From Breviolum minutum Mf 1.05b.01 (taxonomy: Eukaryota; Sar; Dinophyceae; Suessiales; Symbiodiniaceae), in assembly GCA_000507305.1 (NCBI GenBank), contig DF239087.1, forward strand, positions 152,150 through 216,149: a DNA stretch of 64,000 bases, written 5' to 3'. The position numbers were made by a program, and so were the translations under genes. Positions 14,301-28,000 of the stretch are shown here, in pieces. Within the stretch, counting starts at the first letter, position 1, and each line of letters opens with the position of its first letter. The notes beneath the pieces were generated by a model. It searched no databases, was not told the DNA's origin, and worked only from the letters and a program-made list of their open reading frames with translations.

Positions 14301-17300
14301 TCTTATCTGGCTGGCCCTTAGCAGGGAACGAGGAAATGAAGCAAAAAACATGATGATGGGAATTCATTCCCTCATTCCATACTCAGGGTCAGTCAGCCAT
14401 TTCCTACCTAAAAAACAGCCTACTTTACCTTAGTATGTCCAGGATCGTACATTATCCTAATGTTCTCCTTAAATCTCAGATACCCCGTGCCAAACTTGGC
14501 AAAACTTAGCTTTGTTGCCAAAGTTGCCCCTTTGGCATCCACTTTTCGTTTCCGTCCTCTTCTGTTTTTCCTCCCACTAAACTCAACCTGAGAGTCCAAG
14601 AAGTTGGGCCCTTACCAGTGAAATTGCAGGGTTACAACCCCTTAAGGGCAGGGTGAAATGGTTCCCATGAAAACCCATTTCTTTTCGGGCCCCTGGCCCA
14701 TGACCCTACTTATAACTAGCTCGCCTAAATGTTTTCCCGCGCCTGGAGAAGTAGGAAACCCAAGAGCACCCAGAGATGCCATCGAGGTTCTACCTGCCCA
14801 ACTCTACTCAACAAAACGGCGGTAGTGATGAAATGGATGATGACTTTTTACCAATGGTGGTAGAAAGTGACGAAAGCTTCTTGAAAAAAAACGAGAAAGA
14901 TGAAGATTCGAATATTCTAGTAAACAATGGAGATGAATATTTAAGCCGTATATATATATATATGTGTATATATATGTGTATATATATATAAAAGCCCTAA
15001 AATTTAGGGATGAATATTCCAGCAAAAATGAAACTTTGCCCTAAATTAAAGGACTAATATTCTAACACATAATCTCCATGTAAAGAGTAACACCTTGAGA
15101 TGGTCATCCTTCAACACTTCCAACCCAGACCTGAAAATTATCCATAGACATGTCTATACTCTTTTTTGTTTCTCAGTGTGTATAGGAGGCCGAAACATCT
15201 GAAGAACTGCCCTGAATCAGCCCATTTTCATTTAGGGAATACGTAGTAGCATATTTCCAAAATCCTTCAAACACCCTCTCTGAAACTAACAGCAAAAGTC
15301 CCTGAAAATAGGCCTAATTACCCAACAGGAAAGTAGTATTCCAACCATCCACTTTTAGGGGCGGGTCAAAGCTGGTGGCCTGCCAGCCTCTAGATAAAAT
15401 GGGTCAAGTCAATTAATTTCCTTTAAAAACTCACAACCTCACTTAGTTGTCCAACCATAAGTCACGTTTATTAAAAAAATGGCCAACAAACAAACAAACA
15501 AACAAACAAACAAACAAACAAACAAAATGCAAGGTGGTTTTGCATCCTCCGTTATGATGATTTGGATTCCAGCCATGTTCACCTCCAAGTTGTTTATTCC
15601 CCCTCCGATCGCCTCGAAGGGTAGTTTCAAAGAATTGCCTAAGCCATCGCTGTGCACCTCCAAGGGGTGCACCACAAGCAGTGTTGGATCATTCACCAAC
15701 CCCCTCTCCTGATCCTAAGAAACAGCATAGGGGAGTCACTCTTGAGGGCTGGCATGTAACAAAATCTCACTTCTGGAAGGGGGCAAATATTGATAGCAAA
15801 ACACATATGGATGTTTCCAAAAATAGGGGCGTTTCCCCCAAAATGGATGGTGAAAATAATGGAAAACCCTATTAAAATGGATGATTTGGGGGTACCACCA
15901 TTTTCGGAAACATCCATATGTGCAAACCCACTATCATCCCTCTGGCAATGCATTTTGGTTACCTCAACATCCACCTCTCAGATTTCATCATGAACGAGAA
16001 AGCGTTTCGCAAAAATTCATGCCATAACCAAGCCACCTGACATGTCGAAACTGGGGGCAAAGAAAAGGAATTCCTAAACCTAGACCCCAAGCTACCCGTA
16101 TTTTGTTGAAGGGCAGAAAGCTCAAACTTGAAGCTTTAGCTTTCTTTCGGAGCTATATAAATGTTCCTGTTCTTTAAGTCATTCAGCCTTTCTTCCAATG
16201 CAGTACAGTATGTATCCCAAAAACCCTGCGATCTCTCTTGGACCATGTGCTTTGTTTCGCTTCTTTCTAAGAAGCTTCCCTCCCCGGAGAAAACAACAAA
16301 ATAAAAAAACAGGTGTCTCAATTCGTAATCCAACTTTATCCCCAATTGCCAGGAACATCAAAAACAGGGGGTCATTATAGGACACTGGGCCCCAAACAAT
16401 GCCACTATATTTATAGAGAAATCGCCATCAAAAAGTACCATAAGTCATTGCATCAAGTTGGATTCCCCCAAAATCTCCCATTTACACCTCCGAAAACTTA
16501 ACGAATGTCCCCTAAAACGAGACGATTCCAACAAGAAGTTTCATCAAACCCAACCCTTGATGTTCACATGACATTGGTGAGTTTTCCGGGCAGGAATGAT
16601 ATCGCGAACCAATGATGAACTGGTGATTCTTTGGGCTTGTTTGGGATTGGAATTGGGGAATTGGATTGGATGCCCGTTTGAAAGGCCCAAACACCGGGCC
16701 CAAACACCCCATCCAATAGATGGAAAAACCTGTCATCTTCCAACCGGAAGTCTTTGCCAAAAATATTTGGGCTCTTCCTTGGAATTGGAGCAAAAAATTC
16801 CATGAGTTCTGAAAAAAAAACATCAACATGACATGAAACATTTCTTGCACCCAACTTTAACCAACACCAACTTTTTCTCAAAACGTATTTTTTCAAGAGC
16901 TTTTTTCCGTCCGACCTGTCCGGTGTTTTTTTTCCATGGGACCATCCAGATATCTCAAAGGGACCATCATTTTCCGATATGTGGATGTTTCCAAAAATAG
17001 TGGGTTTTCCACCCAAATCATCCATTAAAAAATAGGGTTTTCCATTATTTTCACCATCCAATTTTGGGGGTTTTCCCCTTATTTTTGGAAACATCCATAT
17101 GTCACTTGGAAGATCCCCTGGTTTTTCACCATTTCTCGAGGCCGAGGCCTTGGGATTCACCTTGTGACACATCACCGCCAATCCAGCAAAGGCTGCCTCG
17201 AAGGAGGTGATACACCTTAGGCAAGGGCAGAACGGTTAGGTGATACCCAGATGCTCCATGTATGGTATATTTGCCTACATTTCGCCTAAATTTATGGTAA

Positions 17301-20300
17301 ATGTAGGTAAATATTCCATACATGGATCCTATGGGATATAGCGTTAAAAAAAATCGTAGCAGTTACCCTCCAGGGAACTAACATATCCCCTTACCAGCCG
17401 GCACTTTTGAGTCGATGATTTTCCTTTCTGCCAGGTGGGATATGTTAATTCCCTGGAGGGTATAAATTATAAGTCCTGAAAATGAACATGTCACATGAAA
17501 ATGTATGGTATATGATATTACACGTACATTTTTTTAGTTGATTTTTGTTTGGTAAAAGACTACTAGGTAAATATTATCCAATCATCCGGGATGAATCCTA
17601 CTGTTGATGGTTCACAAATCCGGTTTTCACTCACCAGTTGAGGGAAAGGTGGGTTTTTCCCGTTATTTACAGGGCTTTAGCACCATCCAAACGGTGGTTG
17701 GGAATGGGATTTCTTCCAACGAGGGCGCCATGAAAAAGGAACCATGTCAGAAAGGAAACATTGATCATCCAACCATCAATTTTCAGGGGATTTTTTTTGG
17801 GGGGGGTACATTCCTGAAAACATACTGATGGGTTGCCCGCTCAGGTTTAAATATGATCGCTGTAAGGGTCAATATTGGATTGAACAAGCACTCCTTTGCT
17901 GGAGACAAAGGCCTTATTGATCATCCATGTTTCTGAACAAATGTTAAGGGGATACGTTGAAGGACGGACAACAAAAGTAATCTTCTCAGGAGATAATCAT
18001 TCAAATTCACCAAGCTGACTATAGCCATTTATTCATTACATAAATTATAAGTCCAACTTCTATCTAACGTCATTTGGGGAGAACTCCACTTAGGAAACTA
18101 CCATTTGCAAGTCGGTATTTGATGGCTTATCTTTGCTTGTAGAGAGATGCAAGATGATGGCGCTTGCGCCATATCAGCCGCCAGCCACAAGTTGTCGGAC
18201 CTGGACATCCCATAAAATCCTGGTTGACCCATAAGGATCCTCACTTTTTATACATGCACAGAGTGCCCATCCAAACAAACATCGACCTACCTTGGTACCT
18301 CCTACCAACCACCCCCCCCCCATTGATAATGGAGAAAAAAAACATCCAAAGAATCCCAATTCAACACGGGTGTTTTTTGTTGTTTTTTTCCAAACCGCCA
18401 AGATGCGTTGCAAAGCCAAAGTGTAGCAACAAAAATGCTGCTCCCAACCTTCGAGGAGTTCAGAGACAGGTGGAAAGTGGCAGCATTTTTCCCTATAGGA
18501 AGGGGCTGTCAAGCTTCTGTCATGTTGGGGATATACATAAATATGATATATGTATGTATATATATATATGTTTTTCAATCCTGTATAAACAATGTACGAA
18601 ATTGTGTTTCCACCCCGACATAAAAAAGTGATTACTTGAACGTATGCTGTTGATATCTCGATTTGAGACCACTGTTCAAAAATACAAAATACTCCAGGAA
18701 CTCCCAAAAAGTGGACGTTATTCGCTCACATTCACCCTAATAGCTACAAAACTTCAAGTAGCTCCATTTACTTCACAACTCCATGGCATTTCCCAAAAGA
18801 TATCACCAGCTTTAGGGCGGCATTTTTGCGTGAAGGTTTCCAAAAGGACTTTTTCCCCTCTGGAAAAATGATGCTTGGCTTTAAACTGATCCTTTCCTTT
18901 TTTGGCGACCAAAATCTATATATACCTTTTCAATTGCAAGGCTGTGAAACTTGGTCTTGAAAAAGTCCTGGAAGTTTAAAACTTCTCCATGTTTTTTTCA
19001 AAAAGGGGTCTGAACTCCTTATCTTGGTTATGGTCATCCCACCTTTCATAGGGAATCCTTACAATTGGTATATAAAACCTTACCAGAATGCCTTAAGGTT
19101 GATGACTATCCCTAGTTGGTGGTTTTTCACCAACCCCGAAATGAAAAATATGCGACCGTCAAATTGGATCATGAATCCCCAAGGAATCGGCGTGAAAATG
19201 CCAAAAATATGAACAAAACCACCACCCGGGACAAATCGAGTCGAGACCTCTCAGTTTTCCCTCATCGTTTTTCCGAAACAAAAAAATCGAAGGGATTGGA
19301 TGGATCCGGCGCCCGTTGTCTCAGGGTTGGTATCACGGAAAAAAAACACGGCCTTACACGGACTAAAACTAACAGTTCGCCCCTGAAAATGATGGTTTAA
19401 GCAATAGAAATCTCCTTTTCCAGGTGTCTATTTTCATGGGATATGTTAGTTTCAGGGAGGGTACTTTCCAATGAATTACTGGTTGTTTAAGAGGGATTCT
19501 TCTAATACTTTGTTATAATCTCTGTATACCTGGGTAGTATTTTATCCTCCCCCCAAAAAATACCTTTTTTCATTGCTCAAGTTCTTCAAAGGATTTCTTC
19601 CTGAGGATTGAAAAATCAAGTTTGGGGAAACCGAATGGATTTTTTGCCGCTGATGACAACCCTTGGCTGACATCCCATGAAATCCTGGTTGGTTATACCT
19701 GGGTAAGATTTCATCCTTCAAAATACAGCAAATAACCAGGGTCAACTGGTCACTGCTTTCCTCGACTCCTTAGCCAAAACTGCTCAAATTATGAAGTCTG
19801 AGTTTTAGATCGATCCTCCACCGAAATGTGTTTTTTTCGTTGATAAATTTTTGCTAGTTGGTGGTTTTTTCACCAACCCATTTGAAAAATATGCAACCGT
19901 CAAATTGGATCATGAAACCCCAAGGATCGGGGTGAAAATTCCAAAAATATATTGAGTTGCCACCAGCCAGTTTGTGGTGGGAAATTTTCAGGGATTCGGA
20001 AATGCGGTTGGTGAACAACCCTCCGCACCAAAAGACCCACAAGAAGATACAAGATGAAAAAACCTGGAAGAGGTCGGTTCCGACACAGGTGAAACTGCAC
20101 CCTGTCTTAAGTGCATGAGTTTCAGTTTCAGTTGCTACTATTTTATATATATATATATATATATACATACATATATACATGATATAATACAGTCGATAGC
20201 ATTAGAAATGTAAACTCAACTTCATTTCCTAGTTACATTTAGGCAAAATATATCACATCCAAAAATGTCACAAAAAAAAAAAAACGGTCCCCTTCCGGCC

Positions 20301-22010
20301 CACTCCGGGGTGTTCCAGGTCTCCCCAACTGAATCCCCAGCAACAACGCTAGAAACTGTGCCGTGCCCAACTCAAATTCCTTGAGTCGGACGGGGGGTGG
20401 TTTTCGAGTTGCCATATGTTTTTTGTTGAAAAGCACCCGGAGCTCTAGTCAGAATGGAAAATACCCCAAAAAGACCCAAAAAAAACAAAGAAAACCTGAA
20501 AATGGTGGAATAATGAACGAATTTAAAAAACACGCGTTTTTTTAATGAAAAAAACATCCGAGGTGTTTTGTGGGATGTTCCTTACGGTCAAAAAAAACAT
20601 TGGCAAATTAACCCCTATGATTCTGGTTCCATATATTTCAGTGGCTGTAAAGAGTGAATTATTTCGCCCTGGGTCAACCACGTTGTGATGAAGATCCGCG
20701 AGATTCGTGACTTTTTGTTATCCACTGGGGCGTGTTTTTTCTAGCCAGAACAAAGTAACAAAGTGAGGATACAGATGTATTCATTTATTTATTCGTTATA
20801 ATGTGTGTATATATATATATATGTACCATATATGATAGTATTCGTACCCTTCCAAATTTAGAAGAACAGGAGCTACAAAAATCATATACACAAAAAGGGA
20901 ACCAGTTGAACTGTTGTATCTTCCCATTGTTTGCAAAGATCTTCCAATGATGCAAGAACCACCACACGACACCACGTGACCAATCTTTCACCGACTTTTT
21001 GGGGGTCAATGGTTGGATTTTCTTAAAGAAAATATGCAAATGGAACGAGTAGGTACAAACCATATTCCGTATATACTAAATGGTGATTTAGCATGTTTCC
21101 ATGAAGTAAAAATCATCCCAAAAAAACCTAAGTATACTGTTGATGTAACGTCAATTTTTTCACTTGAAGATGTTTGTCCCCAAAAATTGGGTGCCACCAA
21201 CTTCGCATCGTGATCGGGCTACAATCAGGCCCGATAGAACATCACGTCATCAAGTAGGAACAGGTAACTACCGTTAAATCGAAGAAATCGGGCTAACAAC
21301 GGCTAACCAGTTGGGGCTGGTAGTTTATCCCACCACGCATGACCAGTTTAATATTGCTTTATACATCCCAAGTGGTGCATGATTTCTGAATCATCAACAG
21401 TAGCATAGGGATGACCCATGAGTATAATGAGTTTTTGTGGAGGGCAGCGATTCCACATGCTCAACGACCTTTGGGAGTGTGGAATTTTACTCCTGTGCCG
21501 TTCAAAGGTATAAACTCTTGAAGTGCAAGACATGTCTGCTGAGATGGGGTCAATATAAGGCATATCATTGTACCAATTGTACCTACAGTATGTCCCGTTG
21601 CAGTACTTGGAGCACTTACGTATAGTATTTCATATATAAGCCATTGAAATAGATTGTGCATAAATAAATATATTTGGGTGACTTCACAAGCTGTGCCGGG
21701 GATCCAAAGCATAGCCCAAGACCAGCAAAACAGTGGAGCTCAAAAAGCCACGAAGAATACCTCTCCACACCAGCAATCGAAAAAAAGTGAACAGTCTAAG
21801 GAAATACCACCCGAAAAGATGTTTTGGTTTGGGTCCCCAAACCAGGAAGATGTGTCTTTTAACTGTTCCAACATGTTTCATAGGCTACACTTTTTAAAGA
21901 GGTTGCCGTTAACCGCAACCTCGACTTGCTGCTCACGTTTCACAACAACAAAAGGGCGACTTAAACTTAGTGTCTGATTGTTTGCTTGTGGATGAACATC
22001 TTTCTTGCCC

Positions 22011-22041
<31 letters not shown>

Positions 22042-25000
22042 TACAGTACATCAAACGCCTTGAACCAATGTCAAAGAAACCCTCCAGGTATGCTTGCTAA
22101 AGGACCGAAAAAAAATCACAGATGATCACTGTGCTTGACCAAACAATACGGGCCCTACTTCTTCGCCCATGGTTTATGGGATAATATGATTTATATATAT
22201 GTATAATTTCCAAAGCTTGTTGAACAAATTTCAGTTGTGTTGACAAGTCAATCCAATCAAAATATCAGCAATGTTGATCAATTCAATCAATTTTCAGTTG
22301 ACAAGTCAAGTTTGAGCAACTTGCGCAAAGTGAATCAAACAAACACAAGTTCTCAAAACGCAGAGGCAGTTTGAAAACGCATTTAAGTGAGCATTTAAGT
22401 GATTCTTACAGTGCTAAGAACTACGATGGTCAGAGAAACATCAAGCCAGCATGATGAATAGGCCTACTTCAGGATTCCTACAAATACCTTCATGATGATG
22501 AATCAGGAACCGAATCGAATGAACAAAATGGGGTGACCTTTTTTTCCATGAATTTTAGTAACATTGATTAATTGTGAACCTCTCACTTGAAGCAAAAAAG
22601 GGACACCTCCTTTTTAGGTCTTAAAGTTTTGGTTGTTTCATCTTCAGTATCTTCACCCAAACCACTCCAAATCCGTTCAGACACCCAACGATCCACACAG
22701 CTGACGCCGTAAAAAAAACGGCCATCCCCATATCGGTACCTGGTTCAAAAGGCCAAAAGATGTGCAGCCAACGGTGCAAGTTCAGACCCTCTCGGAAGTA
22801 GAGGCTGCGAAGATCCAGACACACGCCTCGTGGATCTACCCAATCTACTTCCCACCCAGGATGCAATCGTCACCACCAGAATTATTCCATGTTTATTCTC
22901 GGGGTTTCCCTCAAGGAAACCTTCATTTTTTCAGCCACTGTTCCGAACAGTGGGGGCTAGATCCCAAACTTCCTCCCATGACTCTCATGGTGATGGTTCT
23001 GTGAAAAGTCCTACTGTAATTAGAGGAAACTCGTCTGAGAGGTATCCCCACAATCCACTGAACCATGGGTATCCCAACAATTTCCGAAGGGAATTTGTTC
23101 TTAAACAAGTATCTGTTTGCTGCTGTTCCTGGAATGAATATAGAGCCGTTAAGGAGGCTGGTCCCATTTGAGGGGAAAGTTTCATGGCATCAAGCTACTT
23201 TCATCAAAGAAAACCCGATTTTTTCTTTTAATTCGGCCACGTCACTGCAGTCCGTACCTAGTATCACAAGTTCATGACACTTCGAACAGGGGGGCCCCTG
23301 CCAGAGTTAAGATTTCAAAAGTTGGACCTTGTTAAGGGAACACTGGTGGTTAAGATTTTTTAATGAAACCTACAGCTGTGGAAGGGAGGTAGTTTTGAAA
23401 AAGCTAGGACCTTTCTCACACTTATAGACACTTGTCTTTGTCAATCACCTTGGTTTCTTTTTTGAAGTTGCCTCAGTTTCACATTCCACCAAACCCAACC
23501 AGCCTGTTGTGTCCGCAGTATCGACATTATTCATGATCCTGACACCAAAGACCCGGGGCAAGTCAAAGACCCAGGAGTATAAACCGCCGGCTTACTGGCC
23601 CAGCCACCATTTGTCAGGAATCACGTGAAACATGCCGACTTTTTTTGCAAGCTGTAAGATACAAATACATATACACATACGTATACGAATCTTTCAAAAT
23701 CCTGGGAGGCTTACTGAATCTACATGAAATTTCATCCTGAACCATGCTATCTTTCAAGGGGTCTTGAAAGGTTAATAAATGGCCCCTACTAAAATAGTGA
23801 TGATTATTTACCCACTGTTATACAGGGGTTTTGCAAACCCCAAACTATACCAATTTACTCCGTGCAGGTGGAGTAGTCCGGATTCCATGGTACCTTCGTT
23901 GCTTTTTTCGTTAAAACTTACACTGCAAGTGACGTCTTCCTGATTTTGGGGGTACGGAAAAATAAAAAAACAAGTGAAACATCATCTGTTCCAAGGGTCA
24001 CATGGCCCTTCCAAATTGATTTCACTTTCTCCAATGTAGGTCTCATCCATTTTGAATCGAAGCAGAGAATACTGGTGCACCCTTGATGTGTTTTTCAGCC
24101 AATTTGGGGGCCGTGTTCATGAACAACTCATGGTAATTACCATCAAAAAAAGAGGTGATTTCGGCGATTCGAAAAAGAGGCTACAACTCCGTGAAACTGG
24201 CCACATTGATTCCTTTCATTGATTCCTGGATGATGGGCCGGGAAGCTGCTGTTTTGAGTACAAAAAATGGTGAAACCTTCCTTCCCTTAATTTTCATGAC
24301 AAAAGCCATGTGTTACAAGTCAACCTCAACTTTTAACCTCAAGCCAACCTCAAGGTCCAAAGACCCAAATCGAATTACCCCAAATCGTTAACTAATATGG
24401 CTGGCTGGAAACTGGGCCTTTTGAAGATGTATTCCCGAAAGCAATAGGGGGACTTTCCAGCCAGCTTTGTTAGTTTACCGGAGTGTATGTCCCAGATGAT
24501 AGAAACACCACTTGGTTAGTTAAGCCTTCCTTGTAACCCAACAACTCCTGTACGCTGCAGCCAACCAGGTGATAAGTGCCAGTACAAAGGCGACATTGGC
24601 GGGCCGCTCCTTGTAGACCTCCCAACACATATGACTCCTTGAAATGATGGTAATGGAATGGTGATTTATTGTAGTTTATTCCATGGAGTTTCCTGGTTCC
24701 CTTAATAGGTGGTAGGTAGCATAGAATCACCCAATTGGCAAGGAATATATGTGGTATACAAGTGGTATACGGTATATACTGCCAATTGGTGATTTATTAT
24801 AGTTTGAAAACACCTGAAAAAAGAAATCCAAGATGTAAACTGTACTCCATTATCACGGGAATACCGTCCCTAAAAGGGCGGTACATTGAAAGCGGCTTTC
24901 TGGCAGGATATCTAAGTTTCTCAAACGGAACAACGTCGGCAGGCCATAAACCAAACCCTCTTCAAATCACCGCAAAGATGCTTAAGGACTTAAACATGTG

Positions 25001-28000
25001 CATCCACCCAGGATGCCAGTGGCAAATTTTCAGGTCTTGCTTCGCCGGAAGAAATGCAAGTCTAAACATCCTGGTGGAAGGACTAGCCAGCATCTTGGGG
25101 CCCAGGGGTGGGGTGAACTCAAATCATAAGCAGTCTTTGTTGGGAAATGACCCAACCTCAAAGGGTACCCAGCTTAAACTGAACAGATCAATCTTTTTCA
25201 ACCTGGTTGGTCAGTTTGGACCTAGTTGGTCAGTCAAAGGAAGGACTCGTCGCACATCGTCGGAATCCCCGTGTGTTTTTGCAAGAAATACGAAACAAGA
25301 CTTTTTTGAGCAAAAATTCTGCCAGCAAAAATTGTTGGCAGCAGTTTGTTTCGGCAATTCATCATGTAAATGTTTGAAATATCTATATATATATATATAC
25401 AATATATATACAAGGAACTTTTAGTCATCACAGGATATCACAGGTAGTTTAAGGGATTGAAATGCGAAGATGTTCCTTTCAGGAATGCTTCTTTGGGCCC
25501 AGTGGTGTCTGACATTGTCCAGTGTTGCGAGCCGCTGAGCAAGTATAAGTGGAAAAACAAGGAAGGGATGACAAAATTGTCAGAAAAAAAAAGAGGTAAT
25601 GTACAGTACTTCTAATCAAAGAAGTCTAATGGCTATTCTTTGCTATAGTTATAACTTAAATGGTAAAGACCACCATTTATTCGCCATCATGCTGGAACCC
25701 CGACCAGTTGCAACCCTTTTCTCAGAGTCGTTGATATGGATTTTACGTCTTATCACCTCCCCAAAAGGAGATGTTTGAGTTTCCAGGACGACTTTTTGTG
25801 AACATGGCTTCATTTCCAGAAAAAGGATAGGGGTTAAAAGAAGAAAGCCATGAAGTGTTGCTTGGCGAGCATCTCCGATCCCTGGCAAAAGCCTGCAAAG
25901 CACCTGTTAAAACTATAGACTATATATAAAACCCTGACTCGTTAGCCTTAAAGGCGTCACATTTCATCCAAAAAATCCACAACTGAACTCTAAAACCGAG
26001 CTGAAGGCACCCGCCTCGAGTTGCACTGCAACTGAACGCCATACACCCGAGAAGGACAAGGGAGCAATGTCCTCTTCTGCGGATCTATGCACAACCTGCA
26101 GAAAATTGGAAAAGTTGAAGAGGCTTTTTGAGATAAAGGTTTTGGAGGGTGTAAAATCCTGAATCTTCATTCAAAATGGCGTGCTTACAGAGATGAACTT
26201 GAAGAAGTACAGCACATCAGATGTGTCATTCTCTCTGCCGCATCTTTTTGAGAATGTGTCTGTTCCTGGTAAACAACGCAAAAAGCTGGTACACTTCAAA
26301 TGCTGACATGACCCAAAGCACAACTGATATCGTTACATTGTCGGTTTCCATGGCATCCCGGGGCATCCCTTCAGAAACCTTTGGCCAATGAACCACCCCC
26401 ACTGATCGCCTGTGGCATCTAATAGGTGCTAACGTGCACAGCTCAACGTGCCATGGCGGCTTTTTTGTTCAATCCTTGAAGTTGATGCAATCGCAGAGAT
26501 TGATTGACGAAACGTTGGTGGTTGGTTCCCCAACCCCTTTGAAAAACTATGCAACCGTCAAATTGGATCATGAAACCCCAAGGATCGGCGTGAAAATTAA
26601 AAATATGAACGAAACCACCACCTAGTTGAAGATGTCCTCATTGTTGAAACCTTCCAGGGTTTTGAAGAGGAAAAGCTACCAGGATTTGTTTCACCATATT
26701 TTTTCACCTCATGATTTCAGAAAGCTCATTTCTGTTCAAAATATGTCGAAGAATCCTTTTCACCAAAGAGGGGTCGAGCGATTGATTTCTGGGGAAAGAA
26801 GCTGTCAGTACTTTTTTCTTGATTTCACGTCACTCCTGTGCACAAATGAAGTGACCCTGCAAATGGCGGTCATGTTTTTTCTAGTGGAAGATCTTTTGTA
26901 ACCTTCACTTACCATTTCTGATTGCGGGAACATCTCAAACTAGTTTCAACTCGCTGAAAGATCATTCAAAAATATTCAAACATAAAATCAATAGCCAGCA
27001 GCCTTCGGATTCCAGTTGTGTCTTGTGTCTTTTCATGGTCGAGAAAACAAGCTGCAGTAGAATCGAGCAGTTGCACTCAAAATAAACTGCATGCAATAGT
27101 CTCATCATAATTCAGTACGAGGAATTTTCCCAAATTAACACCCACGAGATTTGTTGTGTAAACCTGTTGGTAGCTGAGCCACCAGTCTTTATCCAAAAAT
27201 CTGTTGTGTTGAGAACAGTTCAAACGTTAAAAGAAAACATCCCTGGCGATTCTTTGTGACCTGTTTGGGATGGTTAAGTGACCTCCAACCAAGGGATAAA
27301 GGTAGGTCACGGCTTGAATCACCTGGTCCTTGAGTCGATTCACAACAGCCAGAAAACCCTCCAACTTGAAAACCCTAGCACCTCCAAAAGCCCACCAGGT
27401 CTACCAGGCAATTTTGGAGGATTTTGGATTCACGTTTTTCCCATCCTCAAAATAGGATGCTAAGTCGACATGGGGGGTTCGTGAGATCAAAGGATTTACA
27501 GCTATGATCCTACAAGTTGTCAGGTCGAAACTTACATTCGCTTCCTGAGATATGTATATACAACCATAGATTCACTTCCTGTGTGATTTATTGCCTCTAG
27601 ATTGACAGGAATGTCAGATACATACCAAAAATACCCTCAAACGCGAATTGCGGTGTCCGCACATTCCACTGGCACCCTGCAGTTCGATTGTTCAGTTCCT
27701 GCAAGAAGCAGCTCAAGCAAAAAGACGAGCTCTTTGTTGTCAACCTGCCACAACTTCACAATAAAAAAAGTCAACAAAGGAGTCCTGTCTTTTTAAATAC
27801 TAGAAATTCGGGGCCAAATTTTACCGGTGTCATTTCTCTTTGCCAACCCAAACAACACACAAATTGAGGGAAAATCCCTGAAAATCACTGCAGATTTAAG
27901 CTGCTTGGAGAAAAGGAGTCTTCCCCAAGGAACCATAAAAAAATCACTCCCTTTCGAAGATGCCAAGGCATGCCTTCACCAGTTGGAACTTCAAAGTTTC

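Noticed and set aside
14776..14991. Acidic plus-strand frame MPSRFYLPNSTQQNGGSDE
   Set aside because: Looks coding in composition but runs into a TA tract and has no partner exons on the plus strand.
15693..15974. Frames containing KMDGENNGKPY-type strings (also at 16564-17181)
   Set aside because: These are translations of the family D inverted repeat, not protein; similar database proteins are likely artefacts.
21654..21977. 108-codon hydrophilic plus-strand frame
   Set aside because: It lies opposite two phase-matched minus-strand exons (21683-21760 and 21891-22003).
24735..25424. 229-codon open frame on the plus strand
   Set aside because: Longest frame on the strand apart from repeats, but it starts in element sequence, ends in a TA tract, and overlaps a better minus-strand exon (25222-25300) with splice sites and matching phase.
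26626..26901. 91-codon plus-strand frame beginning right after a family C element
   Set aside because: Plausible composition and an AG just before it, but no downstream plus-strand exons were found and every other gene in the window is on the minus strand. Kept as a caution only.
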